Shown here: piece by piece, positions 55,186 to 63,269 of the stretch
How the letters are laid out: every line of letters starts with the position of its first letter
Numbering within the stretch: position 1 is the stretch's first letter
Assembly: GCF_018343615.1 (NCBI RefSeq)
Contig: NZ_JAGYPI010000002.1
Span: 453,562-517,561 of the forward strand
From: Bacillus sp. FJAT-49736
GTDB lineage: Bacteria > Bacillota > Bacilli > Bacillales > Bacillaceae_C
DNA length: 64,000 nt
Reading direction: 5' to 3'
Notes under the pieces: generated by a model
Database searches by the model: none
Seen by the model: the letters and a program-made list of their open reading frames with translations, nothing else
What the model was told of the DNA's origin: nothing
Translations under genes and position numbers: made by a program

Positions 55186-55374
55186 ATGGGAAAATTACTT
55201 AGAGAAGCAGTGGAATCGAGACGGAACGAATTGATTAACAAATTGATTAAGCTCGGACAATATAAAAAAGACGATAAGCATCTATTTGAATTAACTTTAT
55301 CCGACCTTGAGCTTGAATATTTTAAAATGCAATCCAAAAACGATACACATAGCAGAGTGGAGTCCATCGAGTAG
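55186..55374 (+). CDS. FbpA-like small basic protein (Fur_reg_FbpA family) under SAM control
   Basis: 62 aa. LREAVESRRNELINKLIKLG followed by YKKDDKHLFELTLSDLELEY matches the Fur_reg_FbpA family, whose B. subtilis namesake acts with the small RNA FsrA in the iron-sparing response. Here no Fur box was seen; the gene is instead behind a complete S-box riboswitch, so it should be expressed when SAM is low. The start at 55186 follows directly on the terminator T run, with AAGGAG 12 bases upstream. Role is inferred to be RNA-related regulation or translation control in sulfur metabolism. Confidence 0.88.
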   Translation: MGKLLREAVESRRNELINKLIKLGQYKKDDKHLFELTLSDLELEYFKMQSKNDTHSRVESIE

Positions 55375-55442
55375 CAATATTTTAAAATATGTTTGTTTAA
55401 ATAAAGCTTTTATCACATACCAGATGCCAAAATATCCGCGGG

Positions 55443-55950
55443 ATGAAAGACAAAATTTCGGCTTTACCCTACAAAAATGTCCTTCATCACCCAAATGAAA
55501 GACAAAATTTCGGCTTTACCCTACAAAAATGTCCTTCATCACCCAAATGAAAGACAAAATTTCGGCTTTACCTCCAAAAATGTCCTTCATCTACCAAATG
55601 AAAGACAAAATTTCGGCTTTACCCTACAAAAATGTCCTTCATCTACCGTATGAAAGACAAAATTTCGGCTTTACCCTACAAAAATGTCCTTCATCTACCG
55701 TATGAAAGACAAAATTTCGTCTTTACCCTACAAAAATGTCCTTCATCAACCAAATGAAAGACAAAATTTCGGCTTTACCCTAAAAAATGTCCTTCATCAA
55801 CCAGATGAAAGACAAAATTTCGGCTTTACCCTAAAAAATGTCCTTCATCAACCAGATGAAAGACAAAATTTCGGCTTTACCCTAAAAAATGTCCTTCATC
55901 AACTAGATGCAAAGACAAAATGCCGACTTATCCTTGAAAAATGTCCTTTA
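55443..55950. repeat. Tandem array of ten 51-52-bp hairpin-forming units
   Basis: ATGAAAGAC starts units at 55443, 55495, 55547, 55598, 55650, 55702, 55754, 55805, 55856 and 55907 (steps 52 or 51). Each unit begins with ATGAAAGACA and ends with TGTCCTTCAT, an imperfect inverted repeat, so each can fold as a stem-loop; TTTCGGCTTTACCC lies in the loop. Units are 90% or more alike except the last. A plus-strand frame through the right end encodes repeated 17-residue blocks but has no ribosome site. Confidence 0.92.
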
Positions 55951-56605
55951 ATCCCTCTAGACTCAGTAGCTGGGGGGTTTTTTTGGGACTGTCGACACAT
56001 ATACTAAAAATTCGGTAACTCGAATCCGTAACGCTTTTTAACCCATCTATCAGCTTGATCCGATAATCATCGGTAATTCCTTTTTCCCGATAATAGATCA
56101 TGAATTTGTCCGGAACACCTTTTACTCCTATTTCCTTTCTAACGGGCATTGTATCTTTGACAATCTTATTATATTCCTTCATCAAATCTTCCATTTTCCT
56201 TAAGCTTTCTATTTGATCGTTTGATAATTGAATTTTTTCTTTTTCATTATTTATTTTTACAAAAAATAAGCTGTAATTATTATTTATGGATATTACATTA
56301 TTGTCCCTTTCATTTGATAATCGACCATTCGATACTCCCATTTCCCTAACTTCCTGTGTTTGCATGGCGATATCACGAAAGGCTATTTGAAGTTCCGCAA
56401 GCTGCCCTTGTGTAATCTCCCCGCTTTTTAAAACCTCTTGCAATAATCCCAAGCTGTATAACGGATATTGTGATATCACGGCAATTTCATTTGCAAGCTT
56501 ATCCGAAAGGAATCTTTCATAAGACTTTCTCTCGCTTTCAGAATGAATATATAAAAAAACCAAAACTAGAAAACATACCCCCAAATCACATTTATATTTT
56601 TCAAG
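55928..56605 (-). CDS. Hypothetical membrane-anchored protein (225 aa)
   Basis: Not recognised. A single hydrophobic segment at about 8-20 (CDLGVCFLVLVFLYIHS) is followed by a charged helical body (KLANEIAVISQYPLYS, IESLRKMEDLMKEYNKIV). The TTG at 56605 is chosen because GAGGGGGGAGA lies six bases upstream and inside the longer frame. The last residues (KDIFQG-stop) are encoded by the edge of the 52-bp array, so the stop codon was supplied by the repeat or the array expanded up to it. Confidence 0.7.
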   Translation of the reverse strand, partial: LEKYKCDLGVCFLVLVFLYIHSESERKSYERFLSDKLANEIAVISQYPLYSLGLLQEVLKSGEITQGQLAELQIAFRDIAMQTQEVREMGVSNGRLSNERDNNVISINNNYSLFFVKINNEKEKIQLSNDQIESLRKMEDLMKEYNKIVKDTMPVRKEIGVKGVPDKFMIYYREKGITDDYRIKLIDGLKSVTDSSYRIFSICVDSPKKTPQLLSLEGLKDIFQG

Positions 56606-56881
56606 TATTTCTCCCCCCTCATTTCTTCTATTTATCTTTAACAAACCATTAAAAAATCTTAATATTCATATTACATTAAATTCACAAAATTTACCTTTTG
56701 TCCATATTGTCTTAATATTCACCCAATATAATGGCATTGTACTAGTAAAAACGACTTAGTTCTCCAGGCATCCAAGCTTACTAATTACACATCCGTACAT
56801 ATTTAAGGGGGGGAAGACACGTTTTTTACTATTAATCCGTATTACAATCTTAAATTCTATTAACAAAGGAGAATGTTAAGT

Positions 56882-57736
56882 ATGAAACTTGTAAAACGAA
56901 TTACGTCTACTGCGGTTGCGGTAGCAGCTACTACAGGGTTGCTTTTTGGAGGCTTTTCTTATCAAGCAAAGGCTGCCTCATCCAATGTAGTGGTAGCTGG
57001 TTCCACTGCTTTGCTTCCACTTACTCAGCAAGCAAAAGTAGAATATCAAAAAACAAATAAAGATGTTTCAATTTCCGTATCTGGCTCCTCCTCTATCGAT
57101 GGTCCGGAATCTGTTATGAAAGGAACCGCTACCATTGGAGCATGTGATTGGGATGCTACCGTTGCTCAAGGAGGGTTCAAGGCATACAAAGAATTAAGAG
57201 CATACAAGGTTGCGGTAACTCCATTTGCAACGATTGTTAATAAATCAAATAAAGTGAAGAATTTATCAACGAAGCAATTACAAGGTATCTTTTCTGGAAA
57301 GATCAAAAACTGGAAGGAAGTTGGCGGAAAAGATGCAAAAATCGTAGTCGTGAATCGAAAATTTGGTTCTGGTACTCGTGTAAACTTCCAAGCTAAAGCA
57401 TTGAAGGGTTCGAAATTCATGACATCCGGCAACTACAAAGAGGTTGGAAAAAGCGGAGAAATGATCGCTAGCATTCAATCTAATCCAAATGCAATTGGAT
57501 ATGTGGATTTAGCTTATGTTGACAAGTCCGTAAAGGCCCTACAATACAATAATGTTTCTCCTACTGTTGAAAATGTTAAAAATGGCAAATACCCAGTTTG
57601 GGGCTACGGCTACTTGCTTACAAAAGGAGCTGCCAAAGGCGATAATCTTAAGTTCATTCAATACATGCAAAGTAACAAGTTCCAAAATGGTTCTTTAAAG
57701 AAGTTAGACTTTGTTCCTTTTAAAAACGTTAAGTAA
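56882..57736 (+). CDS. pstS: Phosphate ABC transporter substrate-binding protein
   Basis: 284 aa. The phosphate-binding loops VAGSTALLPL, SGSSSIDGPESVMKGTATIGA and NRKFGSGTRVNFQ match PstS. The signal peptide ends in YQAKAAS with no cysteine, so no lipobox is present, whereas most Gram-positive PstS proteins are lipoproteins. The ATG at 56882 has AAAGGAG 10 bases upstream; the ATG at 56873 is too near. Upstream TTCACAAAATTTACC-type words could be PhoP boxes, but this is uncertain. First gene of pstS-pstC-pstA. Confidence 0.92.
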   Translation: MKLVKRITSTAVAVAATTGLLFGGFSYQAKAASSNVVVAGSTALLPLTQQAKVEYQKTNKDVSISVSGSSSIDGPESVMKGTATIGACDWDATVAQGGFKAYKELRAYKVAVTPFATIVNKSNKVKNLSTKQLQGIFSGKIKNWKEVGGKDAKIVVVNRKFGSGTRVNFQAKALKGSKFMTSGNYKEVGKSGEMIASIQSNPNAIGYVDLAYVDKSVKALQYNNVSPTVENVKNGKYPVWGYGYLLTKGAAKGDNLKFIQYMQSNKFQNGSLKKLDFVPFKNVK

Positions 57737-57769
57737 TAATTGTTTCCCCTAATTTTTCAAATATATAGA

Positions 57770-57818
57770 GAGGGCTGTTCCAATGGTGCCTTGCACCCTA
57801 TGGGGTAGCCCCTTTTCT
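57770..57818 (+). terminator. Intra-operon hairpin between pstS and pstC
   Basis: AGGGCT and AGCCCC pair around a loop that contains GGTGCCTTGCACC, followed by CTTTTCTT. A leaky stop here would give more PstS than permease, as usual in such operons. Confidence 0.6.
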
Positions 57819-57833
57819 TAATTGGAGGTTTAT

Positions 57834-58763
57834 ATGGCGAGCATTGAAAAGGTTCAAAATGGGGGCATCCTCACCAGCGACACCCTTCCAGAAAAGAAAT
57901 TGAAGATGAAATATGTAAAAAATGCACTCTTTCAACGAGCAACCTTTGGCTGTGCAATTATACTATGCATCATTCTATTAGCGATTATTTTGTTTGTTGG
58001 AAAAAGCGGGTTGTCCGTTTTTAAGCATGTTTCCGTCTTTACTTTCTTTTTTTCCAAGCATTGGGATCCGAGCACAGATCATTACGGGGCAGCTGTTTTC
58101 ATTATTGGAACGATTGCCTTAACTGTACTTACGATGCTGATTGCAGTTCCGGCATCGATTGCCATGGCCATTTTTATCGGAGAGGTGGCACCAAATTGGG
58201 TGAAGAAAATCCTGCGGCCAATATTAGATATCATAGTAGGGATTCCATCCATCATCTTCGGATATTTAGGATTGACGATTCTTATCCCACTTATTATGCA
58301 AGTGACTGGTTCGATAATGGGAGAAGGCTTGCTGGCATCTGCACTGGTATTAGCCTTTATGGTGCTTCCGACTATTACTCAGGTAAGCGACAATGCTATT
58401 GCTTCAGTGCCGACAGAGGTTCGTGAAGCCAGCTACGCACTAGGAGCTACACGTTTTCAAACCGTGTTTCGAACCATACTTCCCGCTGCCAAAAAGGGAA
58501 TTTTAACCGCTTCTATATTAGGGATGGCGCGCGCACTTGGGGAAACAATGGCAGTAGTGATGGTAATCGGAAATACGGCACAGCTTCCACATAGTTTAAC
58601 CACTCCGACAGCGGTGTTAACTAGCAATATCGTTATGCAAATTTTGGAGGTTCCGTTCGATTCTACCTGGTACAAGGCTTTATTCATGATGGCATTTTTA
58701 TTATTAATCATTTCCACCTTAAGCATTGTCATCATCCGCAAACTTAGGGCAAAAGGAGTTTAA
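57834..58763 (+). CDS. pstC: Phosphate ABC transporter permease PstC
   Basis: 309 aa with about six helices. AVFIIGTIALTVLTMLIAVP and the EAA-loop region EVREASYALGATRFQTVFRTILP with IVGIPSIIFGYLGL mark the PstC permease. TTGGAGG precedes the ATG at 57834. PstC and PstA form the channel. Confidence 0.93.
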   Translation: MASIEKVQNGGILTSDTLPEKKLKMKYVKNALFQRATFGCAIILCIILLAIILFVGKSGLSVFKHVSVFTFFFSKHWDPSTDHYGAAVFIIGTIALTVLTMLIAVPASIAMAIFIGEVAPNWVKKILRPILDIIVGIPSIIFGYLGLTILIPLIMQVTGSIMGEGLLASALVLAFMVLPTITQVSDNAIASVPTEVREASYALGATRFQTVFRTILPAAKKGILTASILGMARALGETMAVVMVIGNTAQLPHSLTTPTAVLTSNIVMQILEVPFDSTWYKALFMMAFLLLIISTLSIVIIRKLRAKGV

Positions 58764-58767
58764 TAGA

Positions 58768-59631
58768 ATGAAGAACAAAAATGTAAGACTTATTACAGAC
58801 CGAATCTTTACGGGATTACTTTGGGTCGTCAGTTTGTTCATTGTCGGGATTCTTCTCGTTATCCTATATTTCATATTATCTAAAGGACTTCGTCATCTTT
58901 CCTTTTCCTTTTTGTTTGGACTTCCAAGTGAAATTAATGCAGGTGGCGGAATCGGACCGTTTTTATTCAATTCTTTTTACATACTAGTTATTTCCTTAGC
59001 CGTTTCCTTGCCCATCGGAATCGGGTCTGGCATCTATTTGGCGGAGTATGCCCCAAATAATCGGGTAACAGAGATTATTCGAACCTGTATTGAGAGCCTG
59101 GCATCGGTTCCTTCTATCATCTTTGGGTTATTTGGATATGTATTATTCGTTAACTTTTTTCATCTTGGCTTAAGTGTTCTTGGCGCTGGAATCAGCTTAG
59201 CATTATTAAATTTGCCAATCCTCACACGAGTAACGGAGGAAGCCATCCATAATGTCCCGCAAAATATACGGGAAGCCTCCTATGCACTTGGAGTTACGAA
59301 ATCCGCTACCATTCTGAAAGTAGTGTTACCTGCGGCATTATCGGGAATTTTAACAGGAATCAGCTTAGTTGCCTGCCGTGCTTTTGGAGAATCGGCTGTT
59401 ATCTTAATTGCGGGTGGAACTGCCGCATCCGATACGATGTGGAATTTCGATTTACTTTCCCAAGGCGCCAATTTACCTGTCCATTTATGGTATGTGCAGT
59501 CAGAGGCACTGGTACCGGATGCCAAGCAAATCGCGGATAAATCAGCAGCTGTTTTAGTGATCATCATTTTACTCATGAGCATCGCCATCCGAATTCCGGC
59601 ATGGATCCGTGGGTATCGGTTGAGAAAATAA
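58768..59631 (+). CDS. pstA: Phosphate ABC transporter permease PstA
   Basis: 287 aa, six helices. ASVPSIIFGLFGYVLFV, the EAA loop NIREASYALGVTKSATILKVVLP and FGESAVILIAGGTA identify PstA. AAAGGAG lies upstream of the ATG at 58768, four bases after pstC. No pstB ATPase follows: next comes a repeat cluster and a convergent gene. Confidence 0.93.
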   Translation: MKNKNVRLITDRIFTGLLWVVSLFIVGILLVILYFILSKGLRHLSFSFLFGLPSEINAGGGIGPFLFNSFYILVISLAVSLPIGIGSGIYLAEYAPNNRVTEIIRTCIESLASVPSIIFGLFGYVLFVNFFHLGLSVLGAGISLALLNLPILTRVTEEAIHNVPQNIREASYALGVTKSATILKVVLPAALSGILTGISLVACRAFGESAVILIAGGTAASDTMWNFDLLSQGANLPVHLWYVQSEALVPDAKQIADKSAAVLVIIILLMSIAIRIPAWIRGYRLRK

Positions 59632-59661
59632 TTTCACATCTAATAGTAAAGGGTTCTTGGC

Positions 59662-59833
59662 GGACAGGGGTTCCGTTATCTGTGAAAAAAGTGGGGGGTA
59701 TTACGTTTTTAGCGAGCACACGTTCCTTTATTCCATGTTGTCATTTTAACGCAATTTTCGGCAAATAGCGTATCCTGTGTCCGTGAACTCCTCCAAAATA
59801 GCTTTTTTCATCCAAATAACGTACTCTGTGTCC
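59662..59833. repeat. Inverted 2+2 repeat cluster, second locus
   Basis: Forward units GGACAGGGGTTCCGTTATC (59662) and GAGCACACGTTCCTTTATTC (GTTCC 52 bp further) face inverted units AAATAGCGTATCCTGTGTCC (ending 59782) and AAATAACGTACTCTGTGTCC (ending 59833, 51 bp further). Same word family and same layout as at 35.9 kb. It fills the gap after pstA, where pstB would be expected. Confidence 0.78.
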
Positions 59834-60001
59834 TCCTAAAAAGTGGTTCATCATGACATGGGTTGCGGCTAAGTAACCCTAAAGAAAGACACGATGAAAA
59901 ATGCCTTTTTGTTGGAACACTCCATTATATGGGTCATTTTTTAACACCCGCAACTTAATACTTTTTAAAAGAGTTCAACATTCATTTGGATAACACACTA
60001 C

Positions 60002-60030
60002 AAAAAAAGAGCTACCTGCAGCGGTAGCTC
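60002..60030 (-). terminator. Terminator of the hydroxyacyl-CoA dehydrogenase gene
   Basis: AGCTACC and GGTAGCT pair around TGCAGC; seven T follow on the minus strand. Confidence 0.9.
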
Positions 60031-60040
60031 CATCTCTATA

Positions 60041-60940
60041 TTAATTTTCCAAGAAATTTGGATCCATGAATGTTGGATTCGGATATTTATAAAAGCCTTC
60101 GCCAGTTCCTCTTCCAAGCTTTCCTTTATCGATATACTCTGATTTCAGTAGATCAGCAAGCTTTTTATACTCTGCGTCTCCTGTTGCTTCCGCTTTTGCA
60201 AGTGTAATATTATAAGCAGTTGTGATTCCAACAACATCCAAGATAGCAAAAGGTCCCATTGGAGCTCCTGTTGCGACCATCCATGTCTTATCGATGGTTT
60301 CAGGATCTGCAACTTCTTTTAATAACAGCATTTGTGCTGCATCTAATAGTGGAACAAGTAAGGAATTTAAAATATAACCAGGCTGCTCTTTGTGGAGAGG
60401 TAATGCAACCATGCCAATGGCTTTTGCAAATTCAATGACTTCCTCAAACACTTTCTTATCTGTGCCTGGATGCTTCATGATTTCTGCGGTATTGTTCTTC
60501 CATATCTCGTTGGCAAAATGCAGTGCCAAGAATTTTTCCGGACGACCGGTAGCCTCTGCGAATTGGCTTGGCAATAATGTAGATGAGTTGCTTGCGAAAA
60601 TAGTTTTTTCAGGTGCTACTTTTCCTAATTGCTTGTAAAAATCTATTTTTATTTTAACCACTTCAGGGATTGCCTCGATCACGAGATCCGCATCTGCAGT
60701 CGCTTTCGCTAAATCACAATAAAAGGAAATACGATTAAAAGCAGCATTTACTTCTTCCTCTGAAGCTCCTAAATCTTCTTGATAACGATCTTTTAAAGTT
60801 GTGATTCTATCTTTTGCACGATTTAGTGCTTCATCATTTATATCATATACACACACATTAAATCCTTTGAATGCCGTTTGATACGCAATTTGACTTCCTA
60901 ATACGCCGCTGCCGGCAACCGTGATATTCTTGTAATTCAT
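60041..60940 (-). CDS. 3-hydroxyacyl-CoA dehydrogenase (3-hydroxybutyryl-CoA type)
   Basis: 299 aa. A Rossmann NAD site ITVAGSGVLGSQIAYQTA, then VIEAIPEVVKIKIDFYK and SNSSTLLPSQFA, the catalytic histidine in ALHFANEIWKNNTAEIM, and the C-terminal domain PGYILNSLLVPLLDAAQ. It oxidises 3-hydroxyacyl-CoA in fatty-acid breakdown or the butyrate/PHB route. GAGGAG lies seven bases before the ATG at 60940. Divergent from the LysR gene, which probably controls it. Confidence 0.92.
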   Translation of the reverse strand: MNYKNITVAGSGVLGSQIAYQTAFKGFNVCVYDINDEALNRAKDRITTLKDRYQEDLGASEEEVNAAFNRISFYCDLAKATADADLVIEAIPEVVKIKIDFYKQLGKVAPEKTIFASNSSTLLPSQFAEATGRPEKFLALHFANEIWKNNTAEIMKHPGTDKKVFEEVIEFAKAIGMVALPLHKEQPGYILNSLLVPLLDAAQMLLLKEVADPETIDKTWMVATGAPMGPFAILDVVGITTAYNITLAKAEATGDAEYKKLADLLKSEYIDKGKLGRGTGEGFYKYPNPTFMDPNFLEN

Positions 60941-61071
60941 CACAATTCTCCTCTTTTCCAAAGAAAGGTTATAAATATCATTACCTCTTTATTTTAACAG
61001 TCTGTTATATTTAAAAAAATTTATATATACTAATTAATAATTAATTAAAACTTAATATAAGGATGAGAAAA

Positions 61072-61965
61072 ATGAATCTAGAGCAACTGCAATATATTAT
61101 GGAAGTCTCGAAATCGGGTTCCCTTACGATGGCCGCACAAAAATCCCATATTACGTTATCCGCCATCAGCCAGTCCATATCCTTATTGGAAAATGAATTA
61201 GGGGTTACGTTGTTCACTCGTTCACGTGGGCAAAGTGCAGTGCCAACGCCTGAGGGACAACGAATCATCGAAAAAGCAACGAAAATCCTAATGAAAGTAA
61301 ATGAGCTTAAAGAGGAAGCAAATCAATTTAATCATACATTAGCTGGCGAATTAAGAATTGCTACGATTCCCGGGCCAACCCATTTACTTGTCGAAACGGT
61401 AGCGCGGTTCAAAAAGGACTATCCCAATGTGAAAATTGAAATTTTGGAAAAGGGACCGAAGGAAATCGTTGAGAACATTCTTGCCAATCAAATGGATATT
61501 GGCTTAATGGTGTTGGATGAGGACCACGTTCCGAAGAGCAATGATTTAGTTTTTGAAATTGCTTTGGAAGGAAAAATGGTCGTTGGGGTGAACAAAAATT
61601 CCGCTTTATCAACAGAAAAATTCGTTACTCCGGACATGTTGAAGGAAGAAACACTAGTCCTTTACGAGGATGAAATCATCAGAAATTTTATAGAAAAAAA
61701 TATCGCAGAATATGATAAGTTGGATGTCTTGTTCTCAACCAATAATACTTACGCAATTGATTATGCCGTCGTGGAAGGCGCTGCGGTGACTATCGGCCTC
61801 GATTTTTCCTTTCATAAAAATCGCGGGAACCACGAGCAAATCATTACCATCGATTTAAAAACTCCCGAAAACCAAACGATTCCATACGGGTGGGTCCGCC
61901 ACAAAAGCAAACCCTCCTCGCAAATAGCTAAAACATTCATAGATCGACTGCGGTTGGATATTTAG
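61072..61965 (+). CDS. LysR-family transcriptional regulator
   Basis: 297 aa. N-terminal HTH: MNLEQLQYIMEVSKSGSL, AAQKSHITLSAISQSISLLE, LGVTLFTRS. The remainder is the two-lobed effector domain (AGELRIATIPGPTHLLVETV, ANQMDIGLMVLDED). The inner ATG at 61072 is used since AAGG abuts the first. About 130 bases from the divergent dehydrogenase gene, the usual spacing for a LysR-target pair; T-N11-A sites were not checked rigorously. Confidence 0.93.
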   Translation: MNLEQLQYIMEVSKSGSLTMAAQKSHITLSAISQSISLLENELGVTLFTRSRGQSAVPTPEGQRIIEKATKILMKVNELKEEANQFNHTLAGELRIATIPGPTHLLVETVARFKKDYPNVKIEILEKGPKEIVENILANQMDIGLMVLDEDHVPKSNDLVFEIALEGKMVVGVNKNSALSTEKFVTPDMLKEETLVLYEDEIIRNFIEKNIAEYDKLDVLFSTNNTYAIDYAVVEGAAVTIGLDFSFHKNRGNHEQIITIDLKTPENQTIPYGWVRHKSKPSSQIAKTFIDRLRLDI

Positions 61966-61980
61966 AGAAAGTGTTAAAAA

Positions 61981-61993
61981 GGTGCATGGCACC
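61981..61993. repeat. GGTGCCTGGCACC family copy
   Basis: GGTGCATGGCACC, 15 bases after the LysR stop codon. Confidence 0.7.
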
Positions 61994-62057
61994 AGTTATC
62001 ATAAGTTTGAAGAAATCGGACAAACTGTAGTTGATATATGAAAGGAGCTGAAAGCAT

Positions 62058-62195
62058 ATGACAAAGAAATTCAATAAAGGCAGCGGCAATCAAAATTCTC
62101 CTTCCCTTCACGGGCAAAACCCAGTTAGCGGGGATAATAGTAAAGGGAATAAGAGAAATAAGGATAAGAGAGACAAGACCGACGGCGTAATATAA
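62058..62195 (+). CDS. Basic 45-residue peptide, possible minor spore protein
   Basis: ATG at 62058 with AAAGGAGCTG ten bases upstream, one of the best ribosome sites in the window. The peptide is very hydrophilic and rich in K, N, G, S and D (MTKKFNKGSGNQNSPS at the start; NKRNKDKRDKTDG near the end), with no hydrophobic run. Composition and size resemble minor small acid-soluble spore proteins such as SspP, but no clear match is claimed. A good terminator follows. A minus-strand frame over the same bases has no ribosome site. Confidence 0.7.
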   Translation: MTKKFNKGSGNQNSPSLHGQNPVSGDNSKGNKRNKDKRDKTDGVI

Positions 62196-62200
62196 GAAAA

Positions 62201-62231
62201 AGAAACCGGTCATATCGATCGGTTTCTTTCT
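62201..62231 (+). terminator. Terminator of the 45-residue peptide gene
   Basis: GAAACCG and CGGTTTC pair around an 11-base loop, followed by TTTCTCTC. It lies between convergent genes. Confidence 0.8.
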
Positions 62232-62282
62232 CTCTGTAATGGTAACTGATTTATGATTGAGATTTTTGGATGGATGATTAGT

Positions 62283-62987
62283 TTATCCTTCCACCATATA
62301 CATATTAATAATAGCATACAGATCACTAAGCTTTTCAATTTCATACGTTGGTTTGATACCTGTGTTGTTTGCTTTTCGTCCAGGGTTAAACCAACATGTA
62401 TCAAGTCCATACAGATTGCCGCCTTTTATGTCTGCACTTAGTGAATCACCAATAATTAGTCCTTGTTCCGGTGTTAATCCCGGAATGCGTGCAAACACAT
62501 AATCGAAAAACTCCTTCATCGGCTTCTGGTAACCTATTTCCTCCGAAACAAAAATCTGTCTAAATAGTGGCTGTAAACCCGAAGCACGAAGACGTTTGTC
62601 CTGTGTTGCAGAATCACCGTTAGTCACGATATATAATTCATAATGTTCCTTCAGTTCCATAATTAATTCCAGTGCGCCACTTATAAGCTGATGGCCTTGT
62701 TCCAAGTAAGTGCGGTATTTATTTTCCAATAATACTCCATCCACTTCTTTCCCGTATTCTTTAAAAAATGCAGCGAATCGGGTATTAACCACTTGGTCCC
62801 TATTACGTTTTCCTTCTTCAAACTCTCTCCAAAGTGCTTGATTTATTGTTTTATAATGCTGTTCCATCTGAGGTGTGAGCGTAATTTGCTCCTCTTGAAA
62901 AAGCATTCTCAATGCTGCACTCTCAGCAGCACCAAAATCCAACAATGTATCATCTATATCAAAAAATAAGGCTTTATATGTTTTCAC
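62283..62987 (-). CDS. YjjG/YfnB-type HAD hydrolase (non-canonical pyrimidine nucleotidase type)
   Basis: 234 aa. HAD motif I FFDIDDTLLDFG (D10, D12), motif II in IVTNGDSATQ, motif III K in GYQKPMKEFF and motif IV IIGDSLSADIKGG. The helical cap (about 20-95) and the length fit the YjjG group, which dephosphorylates nucleoside monophosphates, notably damaged pyrimidines. The ATG at 62987 is followed directly by the HAD strand. Monocistronic. Confidence 0.92.
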   Translation of the reverse strand: MKTYKALFFDIDDTLLDFGAAESAALRMLFQEEQITLTPQMEQHYKTINQALWREFEEGKRNRDQVVNTRFAAFFKEYGKEVDGVLLENKYRTYLEQGHQLISGALELIMELKEHYELYIVTNGDSATQDKRLRASGLQPLFRQIFVSEEIGYQKPMKEFFDYVFARIPGLTPEQGLIIGDSLSADIKGGNLYGLDTCWFNPGRKANNTGIKPTYEIEKLSDLYAIINMYMVEG

Positions 62988-63191
62988 CGATATCGTCTCC
63001 CTCGATGTGTTTATACCTTTATTAGTTTACATAATTTTTGCCTGCCTTGAAAACATATTTGTACTAGATTAGTATAATTACGCTTGTATCAATTATTTCC
63101 AAATAATTTGTAATGCAAATTGTAAATCTCCTGTGTATTTCCATGTTTTTTATGATGATGATGTATTTATTCTTTTCGAATCTTGCATTGT

Positions 63192-63204
63192 GGTGCCAAG
63201 TACC
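63192..63204. repeat. GGTGCC family, degenerate copy
   Basis: GGTGCCAAGTACC, in the leader of the ferritin-like gene. The 62.99-63.27 kb gap has nothing else of note. Confidence 0.5.
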
Positions 63205-63269
63205 AAAGGCGCACTAAAAATGCCCAGTCGTCATATTATGGTTCAAAAGCATTCTTGGAGGTGTTTTCA

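Noticed and set aside
53386-55950. CRISPR arrays
   Set aside because: Units are similar over their whole length; there are no unique spacers and no cas genes.
55684-56007. 107-residue plus-strand ORF with 17-residue repeats (NERQNFGFTLKNV)
   Set aside because: Arises where array units are 51 bp; no ribosome site, overlaps the end of a minus-strand gene, earlier units are out of frame.
61974-62213. 79-residue minus-strand hydrophobic ORF
   Set aside because: Overlaps the basic peptide gene, which has a much better ribosome site and terminator; the hydrophobicity reflects antisense of lysine-rich codons.
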